A DNA stretch of 52,763 bases from Clostridia bacterium. Its GTDB lineage: Bacteria; Bacillota; Clostridia; Oscillospirales; Acutalibacteraceae. The DNA is taken from NCBI GenBank assembly GCA_024404095.1, contig JAKSQO010000017.1, forward strand, positions 1 through 52,763. Reading direction: 5' to 3'. Below, piece by piece: positions 1 to 9,060 of the stretch. The notes under the pieces were generated by a model. That model had not been told where the DNA came from. It did not search any database and worked only from the letters and a program-made list of their open reading frames with translations. Made by a program: the position numbers and the translations under genes. The first letter of the stretch is position 1. Each line of letters opens with the position of its first letter.

Positions 1-3000
1 TGAATGTGGCTGTTACTGTGTCTGTTCCGCGCTGATAGATTGTTGTTGATGCCTTGCTGAGATTTACATTGATATCTATCGGTGCGTATACAGGCTCAAC
101 ATAAAGATTGCTCTGTATATTTGTCAGCGGTGTATCCCATGTGCTGAAGGTATGGCCAAACAGTACCGGTGTTACATTCGGTGCTGTTGCTGTGCCTCCT
201 CTTGATACTTCCTGTGTGCTGTATACTTCTCCGTCTACGTTGCGGAAGACTACTGTATAAGTATCCTCAACCCAGTTAGCGGTAAGTGTATCTGAGCTTA
301 TACCGAATCTGTAATCATTAACATTAGTGTCGTTAAATGGTGTAAGTGAACCGTAAGGTGAAGCTGCGTTATTATCTCCTGTAAGTGTCCAACCGTCAAA
401 TTTATAGCCTTCTCTTACGGGGATACCGAGTGTAATCTCATCATTTGACTGACCCGGGATAACAAGCTTGCTGTCAAGATTTGCTACATAGAGATCTGTA
501 AAATTGCCTGTAACAAGAGAAGTTGCAGTAAGAACTTCAATCTTAAGCTGAGCCTTACCGTCCGCCTCTGCTGTAAATCTACCGTCTGCATCGGGAGTAT
601 AAACTTTTGCGTCAGCAGTTACAAAAGTAACAACAAGATTTGATTTATCTATACCTGATACATTGTAGCTGAACTGATAATTGTAGCCGTCATTAAGGTC
701 TACATAGAACGGAAGGAGCTGCTTTTGAGTATAAAGCGTTGTGCTGAATCTTGTTGAAAGCTGAACAGAGTCTGATCCTGTTACATTATAGTTCATATCC
801 GTCTTAACTGTTGAACCTTCAAAGATTTCGGGATAAGCCTGAGATGTTTCAAGATAAAGCGCATTCTGATTTGTTTCCACAAGAAGAAGGTCGCTTACTC
901 TGAGTTCCTTGCCTGAACGTGCGTTGCCGAGAAGTTCAATTTTAAGGTACGCTTTTCCTGAAGCATCAGGAATAAATACACCGTCAGCCGGAACATCAAT
1001 TGAGGAATCCGCTGTTACGAAACTGAACGTAATATCAGAAGCGGATGCGCCTGCAACAGAATAGCTGAGTGTATAAGCTGTACCTGCTTCAAGCTCTGCA
1101 CAGAACGGAAGCATCTGATACTGTTCATTAGCAGTTGCCTGTGTGCTGTGAGCTAAAACATCATTACCGTCGATTGTATAGTTGATATCTGTTTCAACTT
1201 CGGGATTAGCGGTGTATGACGGGAAGCCTATACCGCCGAAGCCTGTCGGTAATGCGCCTGTTTCAGTCTTAAGAAGATTGTTTGTACCGCCGTTTGTGTC
1301 AATGGTAGCGGTAATTGCATTGGCTGTATAATAAAGAGTATAGCAGAGATCATCATAGTACATAAATGTATCTGCATCGGGATTGCCGACTGTGTACTCG
1401 TCTGACGAAACCGCTGAATTGAACTGCTTCAGCTCGCCCTTCTTATATCCCTGATATGTATAGCCGGCGATCTCAGGAGCCGTAACCGATACTGTATCAG
1501 CATAATTGTATGCTTTTACATCGTCAGCAATTGCTGTAAGTGTTGCGGAATCAATAATCTGCTGAGCTGTCATTACACCATTGTCATTTTTGCCGACTGC
1601 AACAAATCTAACAGTTGCGGTTGAATTCTCAAGAGAATCATTAACAGCTGCGACTGCTGCGTTTATTGCCGCAGGAATAGAATCAATAGTGTATGACGTA
1701 CCGTTTACAGTTATCGCTGTCTTATCGAGACTTGCGAGAAGCTGTCCGCCTGCCTTAAGGAATGCGATAAGATTGCTGTATGCAGGTGACTGCTCGTCAT
1801 AATATCTGCTTGTGCCGTCCTCAAGAACGCTGAGCTTTGCAAACATTGAATATATATTATTCATTGCGGCACGAAGTGCTGTTTTATTTGTAAGTGTTGC
1901 GGAAATCGGAATAATACTGATATTCCAGATTGTGTCTCCACCGTAGTGGTCATTTACATCATCGGCATCATGGTTGAAATATCCCATCTTTACCTTAAAT
2001 GTACTTGTCGTAGTTGATGACGGAAGAGAAATCGGAGAATTCCATCTGCCGTTGTACTTGATACCGTCTGAAACAGCTTCACTTGCATAACTGTTATAAC
2101 TACCGTAAGCAACCGTCATCTGGTTTGCGTTTACGTTATTCCAGTATGTTGTACCACGGTCGGTCTTATCTTTTTCACGGCTGTCCTCATCAGACTCAGT
2201 TGTACGACCTGTTGCGTCACCGATATAGTAAGCACCTGTCGCCTTTGCGCCCTCGTTATCAGCCATAAGGATACCTGTTGTGAAGTTGGGAATGCCACTG
2301 AAGTTGTTATAACGGCTGGCATCAACTGTAATCTTTGCTGTCGGAGCGTTACATACATTATAGAAAGCGTTGTCATTCCATACAACACCGGATGCACCCT
2401 GTGAGTTATCATGATAGTTGAATGTCTTTTCTGTGAAGTAATCGCTACCTTCTGAACTTATCCAGCTGTCAGCACGCACGTTATCCCAGCCCGAATAGCG
2501 GAATCTGTCCGGAAAATGAGCATAAAGTGAGCTTGTTGCACCAGCAAAACCCGTTGCAGGTGTAAGTGTGGTACCGTTTGCATCGGAGTTTGAGAAAGCA
2601 ACAAGACCGCGATCCGTACCTGACTTAGCATAGTAGCTGCCCTGTGATGCCATTCCGTGAACACCCGAAATCCATGTTACATCCTGACCGAATGAAGCAC
2701 TGCCCTGAGGATTCTTTGTTCTCTGAGCATTGCCGACAGGTGTAAGATACGGTTTATAAACATATGTATATGCTTTAGTTGTCTTAACAACAGGCTGACC
2801 GTTCTGGTCAAGCTCACGTGTGTCGTTAAAACGAACAAGCCACTCAATATAGCAACCCTTTGCAGAAGCAAGAAGCTTCGGGCTCTGGCTGTTCTGAGTA
2901 ACAATTGATGTGTTTACCTCGTTTGAATAGACAGTAAACTTTGTATGCAGAGCATCCGAACGTGTATTGTACGGACTGTAATCCTGCGAACCGTCTGCAA

Positions 3001-3454
3001 AACGAAGAACAGTATTCGGATTTGCATAGCTGACAGTTGTCGAATCACTCATCGACTCTGTGTACGCTGTCATTTCATTAAGATTTTCGTCAAGGTACTT
3101 GTATGAAACCTGTACCTCGCTTGCGTGTTCATAGTAGAAATAGAAATTACCTGAGGCATTTTCACCTGTTCTGAGCGATTTAATCTGATGTGTTGATGTA
3201 TCAACAACAGCATCAGCAAACCATTCAAAAGAATATTTCTGCTGAACCTGGAACTGATTAAGGGTCGGTTTAAGATAAATCTGTTCGGGAACGTACAGAT
3301 AAATCGGGTCGCCCTGTCCGTTATCGGTTACCGTTATAGCTGACAGATCAGCCGCGAGAGAACCGATGTTGAAGAATACAATTGTAGTAAGAAGCATTAT
3401 CGCTGTCAAAAGCAGCGAAAGAATTCTTCTACCCGTCTTATGGGCCTTACTCAT
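1..3454 (-). CDS. Giant secreted surface protein, C-terminus outside window
   Basis: An uninterrupted minus-strand frame of about 1,150 codons runs from ATG at 3454 to the left edge, so the C-terminus is missing. The start is fixed by a strong AGGAGG ribosome site just upstream and a consensus promoter. The N-terminus (MSKAHKTGRRILSLLLT...) is basic and then hydrophobic to about residue 35, a classical signal peptide. The rest is rich in Thr, Ser, Asn, Tyr and Asp with almost no Cys, typical of extracellular beta-sandwich proteins. Near the visible end (residues about 1010-1130) are segments such as YKFDGWTLTGD and GHTFSTWDTPL that match the Listeria-Bacteroides (InlB B-type) repeat. Two similar blocks around residues 760-960 (each with LLPF...L..G..Y..SY.V.G) look like an internal duplication. 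Probably a cell-surface adhesin or scaffold; the anchor is not visible and the ligand is unknown. Confidence 0.85.
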   Translation of the reverse strand, partial: MSKAHKTGRRILSLLLTAIMLLTTIVFFNIGSLAADLSAITVTDNGQGDPIYLYVPEQIYLKPTLNQFQVQQKYSFEWFADAVVDTSTHQIKSLRTGENASGNFYFYYEHASEVQVSYKYLDENLNEMTAYTESMSDSTTVSYANPNTVLRFADGSQDYSPYNTRSDALHTKFTVYSNEVNTSIVTQNSQSPKLLASAKGCYIEWLVRFNDTRELDQNGQPVVKTTKAYTYVYKPYLTPVGNAQRTKNPQGSASFGQDVTWISGVHGMASQGSYYAKSGTDRGLVAFSNSDANGTTLTPATGFAGATSSLYAHFPDRFRYSGWDNVRADSWISSEGSDYFTEKTFNYHDNSQGASGVVWNDNAFYNVCNAPTAKITVDASRYNNFSGIPNFTTGILMADNEGAKATGAYYIGDATGRTTESDEDSREKDKTDRGTTYWNNVNANQMTVAYGSYNSYASEAVSDGIKYNGRWNSPISLPSSTTTSTFKVKMGYFNHDADDVNDHYGGDTIWNISIIPISATLTNKTALRAAMNNIYSMFAKLSVLEDGTSRYYDEQSPAYSNLIAFLKAGGQLLASLDKTAITVNGTSYTIDSIPAAINAAVAAVNDSLENSTATVRFVAVGKNDNGVMTAQQIIDSATLTAIADDVKAYNYADTVSVTAPEIAGYTYQGYKKGELKQFNSAVSSDEYTVGNPDADTFMYYDDLCYTLYYTANAITATIDTNGGTNNLLKTETGALPTGFGGIGFPSYTANPEVETDINYTIDGNDVLAHSTQATANEQYQMLPFCAELEAGTAYTLSYSVAGASASDITFSFVTADSSIDVPADGVFIPDASGKAYLKIELLGNARSGKELRVSDLLLVETNQNALYLETSQAYPEIFEGSTVKTDMNYNVTGSDSVQLSTRFSTTLYTQKQLLPFYVDLNDGYNYQFSYNVSGIDKSNLVVTFVTADAKVYTPDADGRFTAEADGKAQLKIEVLTATSLVTGNFTDLYVANLDSKLVIPGQSNDEITLGIPVREGYKFDGWTLTGDNNAASPYGSLTPFNDTNVNDYRFGISSDTLTANWVEDTYTVVFRNVDGEVYSTQEVSRGGTATAPNVTPVLFGHTFSTWDTPLTNIQSNLYVEPVYAPIDINVNLSKASTTIYQRGTDTVTATF

Positions 3455-3524
3455 AAATACCCTCCTTTACAGCCTTTGCTGTAAGAATATTTTTCACAGT
3501 AAAAAGTATACTATGAATAAGTTG

Positions 3525-3553
3525 ATTTTAACACACTAAAACCACAAAGTCAA
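3525..3553 (-). promoter_or_regulatory. Sigma-A promoter of the surface-protein gene
   Basis: On the minus strand TTGACT (3548-3553) and TAAAAT (3525-3530) are separated by exactly 17 bp, about 70 bp ahead of the start codon at 3454. Near-consensus housekeeping promoter; read directly from sequence. Confidence 0.7.
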
Positions 3554-3670
3554 CATTTTATAGCTTTAATACGTGTTATTTTTTAATATTTTTGCATAGT
3601 TTTTACACTTGTCTATACATATTTTTATTAAGATTGCATTGTAATTCAGGTATCATTGACAACTAAACGC

Positions 3671-3702
3671 AAAAAAGCACCATGCTGTATATGCATAGTG
3701 CC
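3671..3702 (-). terminator. Rho-independent terminator after metA
   Basis: Read on the minus strand, GCACTATGC and GCATGGTGC form a 9-bp stem with one G-U pair and a 7-nt loop, followed directly by six T. It lies 6 bp past the metA stop and closes the metY-metA transcript. Confidence 0.8.
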
Positions 3703-3708
3703 CTCTGC

Positions 3709-4626
3709 TTATTTAATTGCATCTATATCATACGGTGTTGTCTGATATACAAAGTAGTTGAGCCAGTTGGAGAAAAGCAGATTCGCATGTGAACGCCACG
3801 AAACAATCGGCTCATTATCGGGATTATCATCCGGAAAATAGTTTTTCGGAACATCAATCGGCAATCCCTTTTCAACATCTCTGAAATACTCGTTTTTAAG
3901 CGTATCAGCGTCATACTCCGAATGTCCTGTTATAAAAATCTGCTTACCGTGATTCGTTGAAACAGCGTATACACCTGTTTCCTCGGATGAAGCAAGAATT
4001 TTAAGCTTTGAAACCTTTTCGATATCCTCACGTCTAACAGTCGTATGACGTGACTGCGGAACCATAAAAATATCATCAAAGCCTCTGAAAAGAATTGAAT
4101 TTTTATACTCAACCTTATGAGGAAATACGCCGAAAAGCTTTTTGTCTGTCGGAAATTTTTTTATGCCGTAGTGATAATACAGTCCCGCCTGTGCGCCCCA
4201 GCAAATATGAAAAGTGCTTGTAACATTCTTCTTGCTCCATTTCATTATCTCGCACAGCTCATCCCAGTACTCGACCTCTTCAAACTCCAGCTGCTCAACG
4301 GGTGCGCCCGTAATAATCATACCGTCATACTTATTATTTTTAACATCATCAAAGGTCTTATAAAATGAAAGAAGATGCTCTTTGGATGTATTTTTCGACT
4401 GGTGCGACTTTGTATGGATAAGATCCATTTCAACCTGAAGCGGAGAGTTACCGAGAAGACGTGCAAACTGAGTTTCCGTTTCAATCTTCTTGGGCATAAG
4501 ATTCAGCACAAGAATTTTAAGCGGACGGATATCCTGAGTTATAGCACGTTTTTCCGTCATAACGAAGATGTTTTCTTCATTCAGCGTCTTGACGGCAGGC
4601 AGTCTGTTCGGAATTTTAATCGGCAT
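3709..4626 (-). CDS. metA: Homoserine O-acyltransferase (MetA family), predicted acetyl-specific
   Basis: A 305-aa full-length MetA-family protein that activates homoserine for methionine synthesis. Numbering coincides with E. coli MetA: catalytic Cys142 in HICWGAQ, His235 and Glu237 in TGHSEYD. The residue that sets acyl-CoA choice is Glu111 (ITGAPVE); in characterised family members Glu here favours acetyl-CoA and Gly favours succinyl-CoA. So O-acetylhomoserine is the predicted product although databases often label the family succinyltransferase. The gene starts 25 bp after metY, whose product uses O-acetylhomoserine, and is co-transcribed with it behind the T-box leader. The start at 4626 has an AAGAG ribosome site. 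Confidence 0.93.
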   Translation of the reverse strand: MPIKIPNRLPAVKTLNEENIFVMTEKRAITQDIRPLKILVLNLMPKKIETETQFARLLGNSPLQVEMDLIHTKSHQSKNTSKEHLLSFYKTFDDVKNNKYDGMIITGAPVEQLEFEEVEYWDELCEIMKWSKKNVTSTFHICWGAQAGLYYHYGIKKFPTDKKLFGVFPHKVEYKNSILFRGFDDIFMVPQSRHTTVRREDIEKVSKLKILASSEETGVYAVSTNHGKQIFITGHSEYDADTLKNEYFRDVEKGLPIDVPKNYFPDDNPDNEPIVSWRSHANLLFSNWLNYFVYQTTPYDIDAIK

Positions 4627-4651
4627 TTAAATCAACTCTTTTACGGAATTT

Positions 4652-5941
4652 TTAGAAATCAACCTTGTCAAGTGCCTGTGCAATATCGGCAATAAGATCC
4701 TCAGCGCTCTCAAGACCGCAGGAGAAGCGTACAAGATTTGCAGGTACGCCCGCCGCCTCAAGCTCATCATCATTCATCTGACGGTGAGTTGCGCTTGCAG
4801 GATGCAGACAGCAGGTTCTCGCGTCAGCAACGTGAGTTTCGATAGCGGCAATCTTAAGCTCCTTCATGAAAGCTTCCGCAGCCTTGCGTCCGCCCTTGAT
4901 TCCGAAGCTTACTACACCGCAGGAACCGTTCGGAAGATACTTCTGTGCACGCTCATAATACTTGTCGCCCTCAAGCATTGAACAGTTTACCCAATCAATT
5001 TTATCACTTGACTTAAGGAATTTCGCAACAGCAAGTGCGTTTTCGCAATGACGCGGAATTCTTACGTGAAGGCTCTCAAGACCGAGGTTAAGAAGGAAAG
5101 CATTCTGCGGTGACTGAATTGAACCGAAGTCACGCATAAGCTGTGCTGTGCACTTTGTAATGAACGCTCCGCCCTTGCCGAACTTCTCAGCGTATGTGAT
5201 GCCGTGATAGCTTTCGTCGGGTGTGCAAAGGCCGGGGAACTTATCAGCGTGTGCCATCCAGTCAAAATTGCCCGAATCAACAATGCAGCCGCCTACGCCT
5301 GCACCGTGACCGTCCATATACTTTGTTGTTGAATGTGTAACAATATCAGCGCCCCACTCGAAAGGACGGCAGTTGACAGGTGTAGCAAAGGTGTTATCAA
5401 TAATAAGAGGAACGCCGTGAGCGTGTGCCGCATTCGCAAACTTCTCAATGTCAAGAACGATAAGAGCGGGATTTGCGATTGTCTCACCGAAAACAGCCTT
5501 TGTGTTCGGCTTGAATGCGGCATTGAGCTCCTCGTCTGTGCAGTCGGGAGAAACGAATGTAAAATCAATTCCCATCTTTTTCATTGTAACAGCGAAAAGG
5601 TTGTACGTTCCGCCGTAAATTGCAGAAGAAGCAACAACGTGGTCACCGCAGCCCGCAATATTGAAAACAGAGTAAAAAGAAGCGGCCTGACCGGAAGAAG
5701 TAAGCATTGCGGCGGAACCGCCCTCAAGCTCACAGATTTTCTTTGCAACCATATCATTAGTGGGGTTCTGAAGTCTTGTGTAGAAATAACCCTCAGCCTC
5801 AAGGTCAAAAAGCTTGCCCATATCCTCGCTGGTTGCATACTTGAATGTAGTTGACTGAATTATCGGAATTTGACGGGGCTCACCGTTGCCGGGAGTATAT
5901 CCGCCCTGAACACATTTGGTTTCAATTTTAAGTTCGCTCAT
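4652..5941 (-). CDS. metY: O-acetylhomoserine sulfhydrylase (PLP enzyme)
   Basis: A 429-aa Cys/Met-metabolism PLP enzyme that converts O-acetylhomoserine plus sulfide to homocysteine. The PLP lysine is about residue 207 in VTHSTTKYMDGHG; the Asp for the pyridine nitrogen lies in LIIDNTFATP; SSGQAA binds the cofactor phosphate. About 430 aa fits the OAH-sulfhydrylase subfamily rather than the shorter cystathionine synthases and lyases. The frame stays open 28 codons upstream, but that stretch is the T-box terminator, so ATG at 5941, preceded by GCGAGG, is the start. It is the first gene of a metY-metA operon and should be induced when uncharged tRNA-Met accumulates. Confidence 0.93.
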   Translation of the reverse strand: MSELKIETKCVQGGYTPGNGEPRQIPIIQSTTFKYATSEDMGKLFDLEAEGYFYTRLQNPTNDMVAKKICELEGGSAAMLTSSGQAASFYSVFNIAGCGDHVVASSAIYGGTYNLFAVTMKKMGIDFTFVSPDCTDEELNAAFKPNTKAVFGETIANPALIVLDIEKFANAAHAHGVPLIIDNTFATPVNCRPFEWGADIVTHSTTKYMDGHGAGVGGCIVDSGNFDWMAHADKFPGLCTPDESYHGITYAEKFGKGGAFITKCTAQLMRDFGSIQSPQNAFLLNLGLESLHVRIPRHCENALAVAKFLKSSDKIDWVNCSMLEGDKYYERAQKYLPNGSCGVVSFGIKGGRKAAEAFMKELKIAAIETHVADARTCCLHPASATHRQMNDDELEAAGVPANLVRFSCGLESAEDLIADIAQALDKVDF

Positions 5942-5972
5942 AACTATTACCTCGCTTTTCGTAATAAAAAAA

Positions 5973-6218
5973 TAAACCCGTCCCAAAGAAAAACTTTGAG
6001 ACGGGATAAATACCCGCGGTACCACTCAAATTGCGGCATACGCCGCCACCTCTCAGGCTCAATCAAGCCCTTCACCTTAACGCGGTATTACGGAAAATCC
6101 TACTGCTAATTCAGACCCTCAGCTCAGAAGCCATAGACATTGAAAACTCCGCTGCCGACTTGCACCTTACGTCGGCTCTCTGAAAGCATTGTCCTCTGCC
6201 CTCTTCATCACAGCTATT
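5973..6218 (-). promoter_or_regulatory. T-box leader, probably methionine-specific
   Basis: The leader between promoter and metY contains the hallmark T-box (GAGTGGTACCGCGGG, about 6014-6028 on the minus strand), followed by a terminator hairpin (CCCGTCTCAAAG / CTTTGGGACGGG, 5973-6005) and a T-rich tail. A stem-I-like region lies upstream (about 6120-6210). Two ATG triplets, 6138-6140 and 6132-6134, are candidate specifier codons; I cannot decide between them, but both read methionine, in line with the genes controlled. Uncharged tRNA would bind and favour the antiterminator, letting transcription enter metY-metA. Confidence 0.9.
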
Positions 6219-6224
6219 ACAGAA

Positions 6225-6253
6225 ATAATAACACTAAAAGCGGTATATGTCAA
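6225..6253 (-). promoter_or_regulatory. Sigma-A promoter of the metY-metA T-box leader
   Basis: Minus-strand TTGACA (6248-6253), 17-bp spacer, TATTAT (6225-6230). Transcription would begin near 6218, giving a leader of about 275 nt. Confidence 0.75.
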
Positions 6254-6260
6254 CTGTTTT

Positions 6261-8918
6261 TTATCTGTAAACGAATATTCCTCTGTCTGAGGTCAGGATT
6301 GTATCTTCGAAGCTGACCGCTCCGCTTCCGTCTGCATCGCAGGCAAGAATCTCCGTTTCATTAAATCCGTTCATACCTGCTATATAACAGTTAATAAGAA
6401 CACTGTCCTGTCCGTTAACGGCTCCGTCAGCATTTACGTCACCTCGGACGATAATTGTGTATCTGCGAAGCAGAATATCATCTGAGCTGTAAAGAAGAAT
6501 TTCACATCCTGTTCCCTTACCTGTACTTATGAAATGTCCGTCCTCGGTTGTATCAAGATAAAGGGATAAATCAACAGCATTGACAGGCACGCCGATAACA
6601 TAGCCGTCAGAAATAACTATGTCACTTCCCTCTTTTGCAATCAGCTGAGCCGATACAATCTGAGGCATTTCCTTTGAGCGCACAACAAGACTTCCGCTTG
6701 AAAGCGTTGCAGAGGGGACAAAAACTCTTTCACCGTATACAAACATATCAGCCGCCTGAATAGAGTCACAGGGGTTGCTTCCGAGTTTTTTCCATTCTCC
6801 GTTCTGTAAATAAAGCACCTCGGAATTATTCTGAGCTGAGAACAATCCGACATACAGCGTTCCGTTTTCAGCAACATCAATTCCGATATACAGAAAATTA
6901 GAAACGGAGGTCGGAACAGTTTTCTGCGACACCTCGCCATTTGGCTTGACGCTTACAGCAATCGGTGTTGAATCCATACCTGCCGCAAGGAACCACAGCT
7001 CTCCGTTGTTGTATGCCGCACGGTGAACATTGGAACGGTTAATCGGTGACTGAATGTTCAGTTCCTCCCAGTAACCGAGCTTTGTGTTATAGCGTTTCAT
7101 CTTTGTATATGTATCACTTCCGAAGAAATCACTGTAAAGCACATAGATGTAATCATCTGCCGCAATAAGGCAGGGATTAGAAAAATAGGATGCCGTTAAA
7201 CTGTCACCTGTCGGGGTAAGTCCCGATGAACCGATCTTCTTAATCACAAGGTCAGTTCCGTCCTTTACCCAACTGCAGTATATCCCGTTTTCAGAGCTGA
7301 ACAGCTGAGGATTATTAGGATACTGCGACGATTTATCTGTTGCAATCGTCTGCCATGTACCGTTGACAAGCTTTGCTATCACAGGATACCACGAAGAATT
7401 GAGATATATGATATACAGCTCGTTGTTGTAAACGTGGATATATGCGTCATTCACACCCGAAAGAGTGTTAGCCGCTTTAATCCATTGACCCTCTGAACAA
7501 GTATAAACATCCGTCTTATAGGAATTGCTTGTCATTCCTGTTGAAAGAACGTACATCTTTCCGTTGTTGTCAGTAACACCCTGTGTCTGTGAGCAGGAAG
7601 TGGCAAGTGAAGCACCTACATTTTTCCACAAATCAAGCGAGGAATAATCGGGATATTCAACATGGAACGATAACCTTTTGCCGTCTGCGGAATAATTAAC
7701 ATTGCTTAATACAATTCCGCTGTTTTTTCCGTCTGAGTAGAAAATCGTATTATCGGTTATCGGTGCATTGAAATCAGCCGAGCCGTATCCGTTTTCTCCG
7801 TCATAGGGATTGACCGCCGCACCGTTAACATCGCCTGCCGAAGCCGTGAGCGAGGTCTCCCCCGGCCGGAAAACATAGAGATAATCCTCACCGCCGAAGT
7901 TTGTCTGATATTCAACAGTCGTATTCACACGGTAGATAATAAGTCCCGATGACGGCAGCCTTGCCTCAAAGCGCTTCGAATCATAGAAACCATTATCCGG
8001 ATTTACATATCTGAATTCAAGTAGAAAAAACTCGGTATTCGACATCGGTGTTTCGAGCTTATAAAGTATACGGTCGGAATCAGGATTTGAAACCGGGTCA
8101 AGGATATAATCGCCGCTCTGTGATATAGTCTGCATGGGAACCCAGCCCATTTTATATCTCAGATATGAAAGCGGATATTGCTGATACATACTGTTTGACG
8201 CCATTATGTCCCAACGTCCGACAGGAACGCCCTGCATACCGCCCTTTCGATAGAGATCCGGCAAGCCGACAGAATGAAGAAACTCATGTGACACAGTACC
8301 CTGCTGTGTTACCGAATCAAGAAGCGAATAGGAATTGATAAAGTTGTAATTTCCGATATAGTATCTGCCGTTTATTTTTGTATTGACATCGCACACGCTC
8401 TTATGCGGCCACATTACCGAGGTTTCCGCCTGTGAAGATGTGCCTTGAAGAATAACTGTCAGATTATCAATGATTCCCGATGTGCGGTAGTCATATTTAC
8501 CGTCGGGAAGACTGATTTTATCGCTGTTAAACGCAGAGATAACCTCCTGAAGAATTGAAGTATCCGTGCTGCTTTCAAGCGATGTTGAGAGAGTGAGCGT
8601 ATTGATTGACTCACCGTCATATTGCGGAAATGTATTTACAACATTCAGCATCCCTCGCGATATTTCATTTATATATGCCTTGAATGAATAGTCGTAATTC
8701 ATATTCGGATACAGATTAGTTGTATCATTGTATAGCATATATATTCTGTCGGCTTCCATACTGAGCCTGTCAGAACTGTCATCAGCAAAACGCACACAGA
8801 CAACAACATTAGCCATTGTTTCTGTTGTTGCATCCTTGGCATACGAAGACATCACAAGTGAGCAAACACAGATTGCAGCAACAAGGATAACAGATAAGGT
8901 GGTTTTTATTCTTTTCAT
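6261..8918 (-). CDS. Secreted M6-type metalloprotease with C-terminal dockerin
   Basis: An 885-aa exported protein. Residues 1-27 are a signal peptide ending near SSYA. A zinc-protease motif HEFLHSVGLPD (HExxHxxGxxD, residues about 212-222) sits in an M6/immune-inhibitor-A-like domain (about 35-430). Residues about 430-770 contain repeated short beta-strand units (GKMYVLSTG, NELYIIYLN, DYIYVLYSD, GTLYVGLF) suggestive of a propeller. A small beta-module follows and the last 60 residues hold two dockerin calcium-loop segments (GDVNADGAVNGQDS and CDADGSGAVSFEDT). The dockerin implies docking to a cohesin scaffold, so this is probably a cellulosome-like or surface-complex protease. Its start has a GGAG site. 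It is transcribed alone, head to head with the DUF11 gene. Confidence 0.9.
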   Translation of the reverse strand: MKRIKTTLSVILVAAICVCSLVMSSYAKDATTETMANVVVCVRFADDSSDRLSMEADRIYMLYNDTTNLYPNMNYDYSFKAYINEISRGMLNVVNTFPQYDGESINTLTLSTSLESSTDTSILQEVISAFNSDKISLPDGKYDYRTSGIIDNLTVILQGTSSQAETSVMWPHKSVCDVNTKINGRYYIGNYNFINSYSLLDSVTQQGTVSHEFLHSVGLPDLYRKGGMQGVPVGRWDIMASNSMYQQYPLSYLRYKMGWVPMQTISQSGDYILDPVSNPDSDRILYKLETPMSNTEFFLLEFRYVNPDNGFYDSKRFEARLPSSGLIIYRVNTTVEYQTNFGGEDYLYVFRPGETSLTASAGDVNGAAVNPYDGENGYGSADFNAPITDNTIFYSDGKNSGIVLSNVNYSADGKRLSFHVEYPDYSSLDLWKNVGASLATSCSQTQGVTDNNGKMYVLSTGMTSNSYKTDVYTCSEGQWIKAANTLSGVNDAYIHVYNNELYIIYLNSSWYPVIAKLVNGTWQTIATDKSSQYPNNPQLFSSENGIYCSWVKDGTDLVIKKIGSSGLTPTGDSLTASYFSNPCLIAADDYIYVLYSDFFGSDTYTKMKRYNTKLGYWEELNIQSPINRSNVHRAAYNNGELWFLAAGMDSTPIAVSVKPNGEVSQKTVPTSVSNFLYIGIDVAENGTLYVGLFSAQNNSEVLYLQNGEWKKLGSNPCDSIQAADMFVYGERVFVPSATLSSGSLVVRSKEMPQIVSAQLIAKEGSDIVISDGYVIGVPVNAVDLSLYLDTTEDGHFISTGKGTGCEILLYSSDDILLRRYTIIVRGDVNADGAVNGQDSVLINCYIAGMNGFNETEILACDADGSGAVSFEDTILTSDRGIFVYR

Positions 8919-9060
8919 TCATTTTTCTCCGTTTTTTCTTCTATATTATCATAAAGAAAGCTTTTTGTCTATACAAACGAAAATAAATGTGACAATATGT
9001 GCAGGGTTGAATAATATGTAACTGAGGAATAATCCTCACAAAATCAAAGGAGGTTTTAGC

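Noticed and set aside
2131..2904. Three short minus-strand frames in the first 3 kb
   Set aside because: They lie in other frames of the continuous surface-protein gene, which has signal peptide, promoter and ribosome site.
5333..5854. 173-codon plus-strand frame
   Set aside because: Exact antisense of metY, whose family motifs are complete; no ribosome site. Typical shadow frame.
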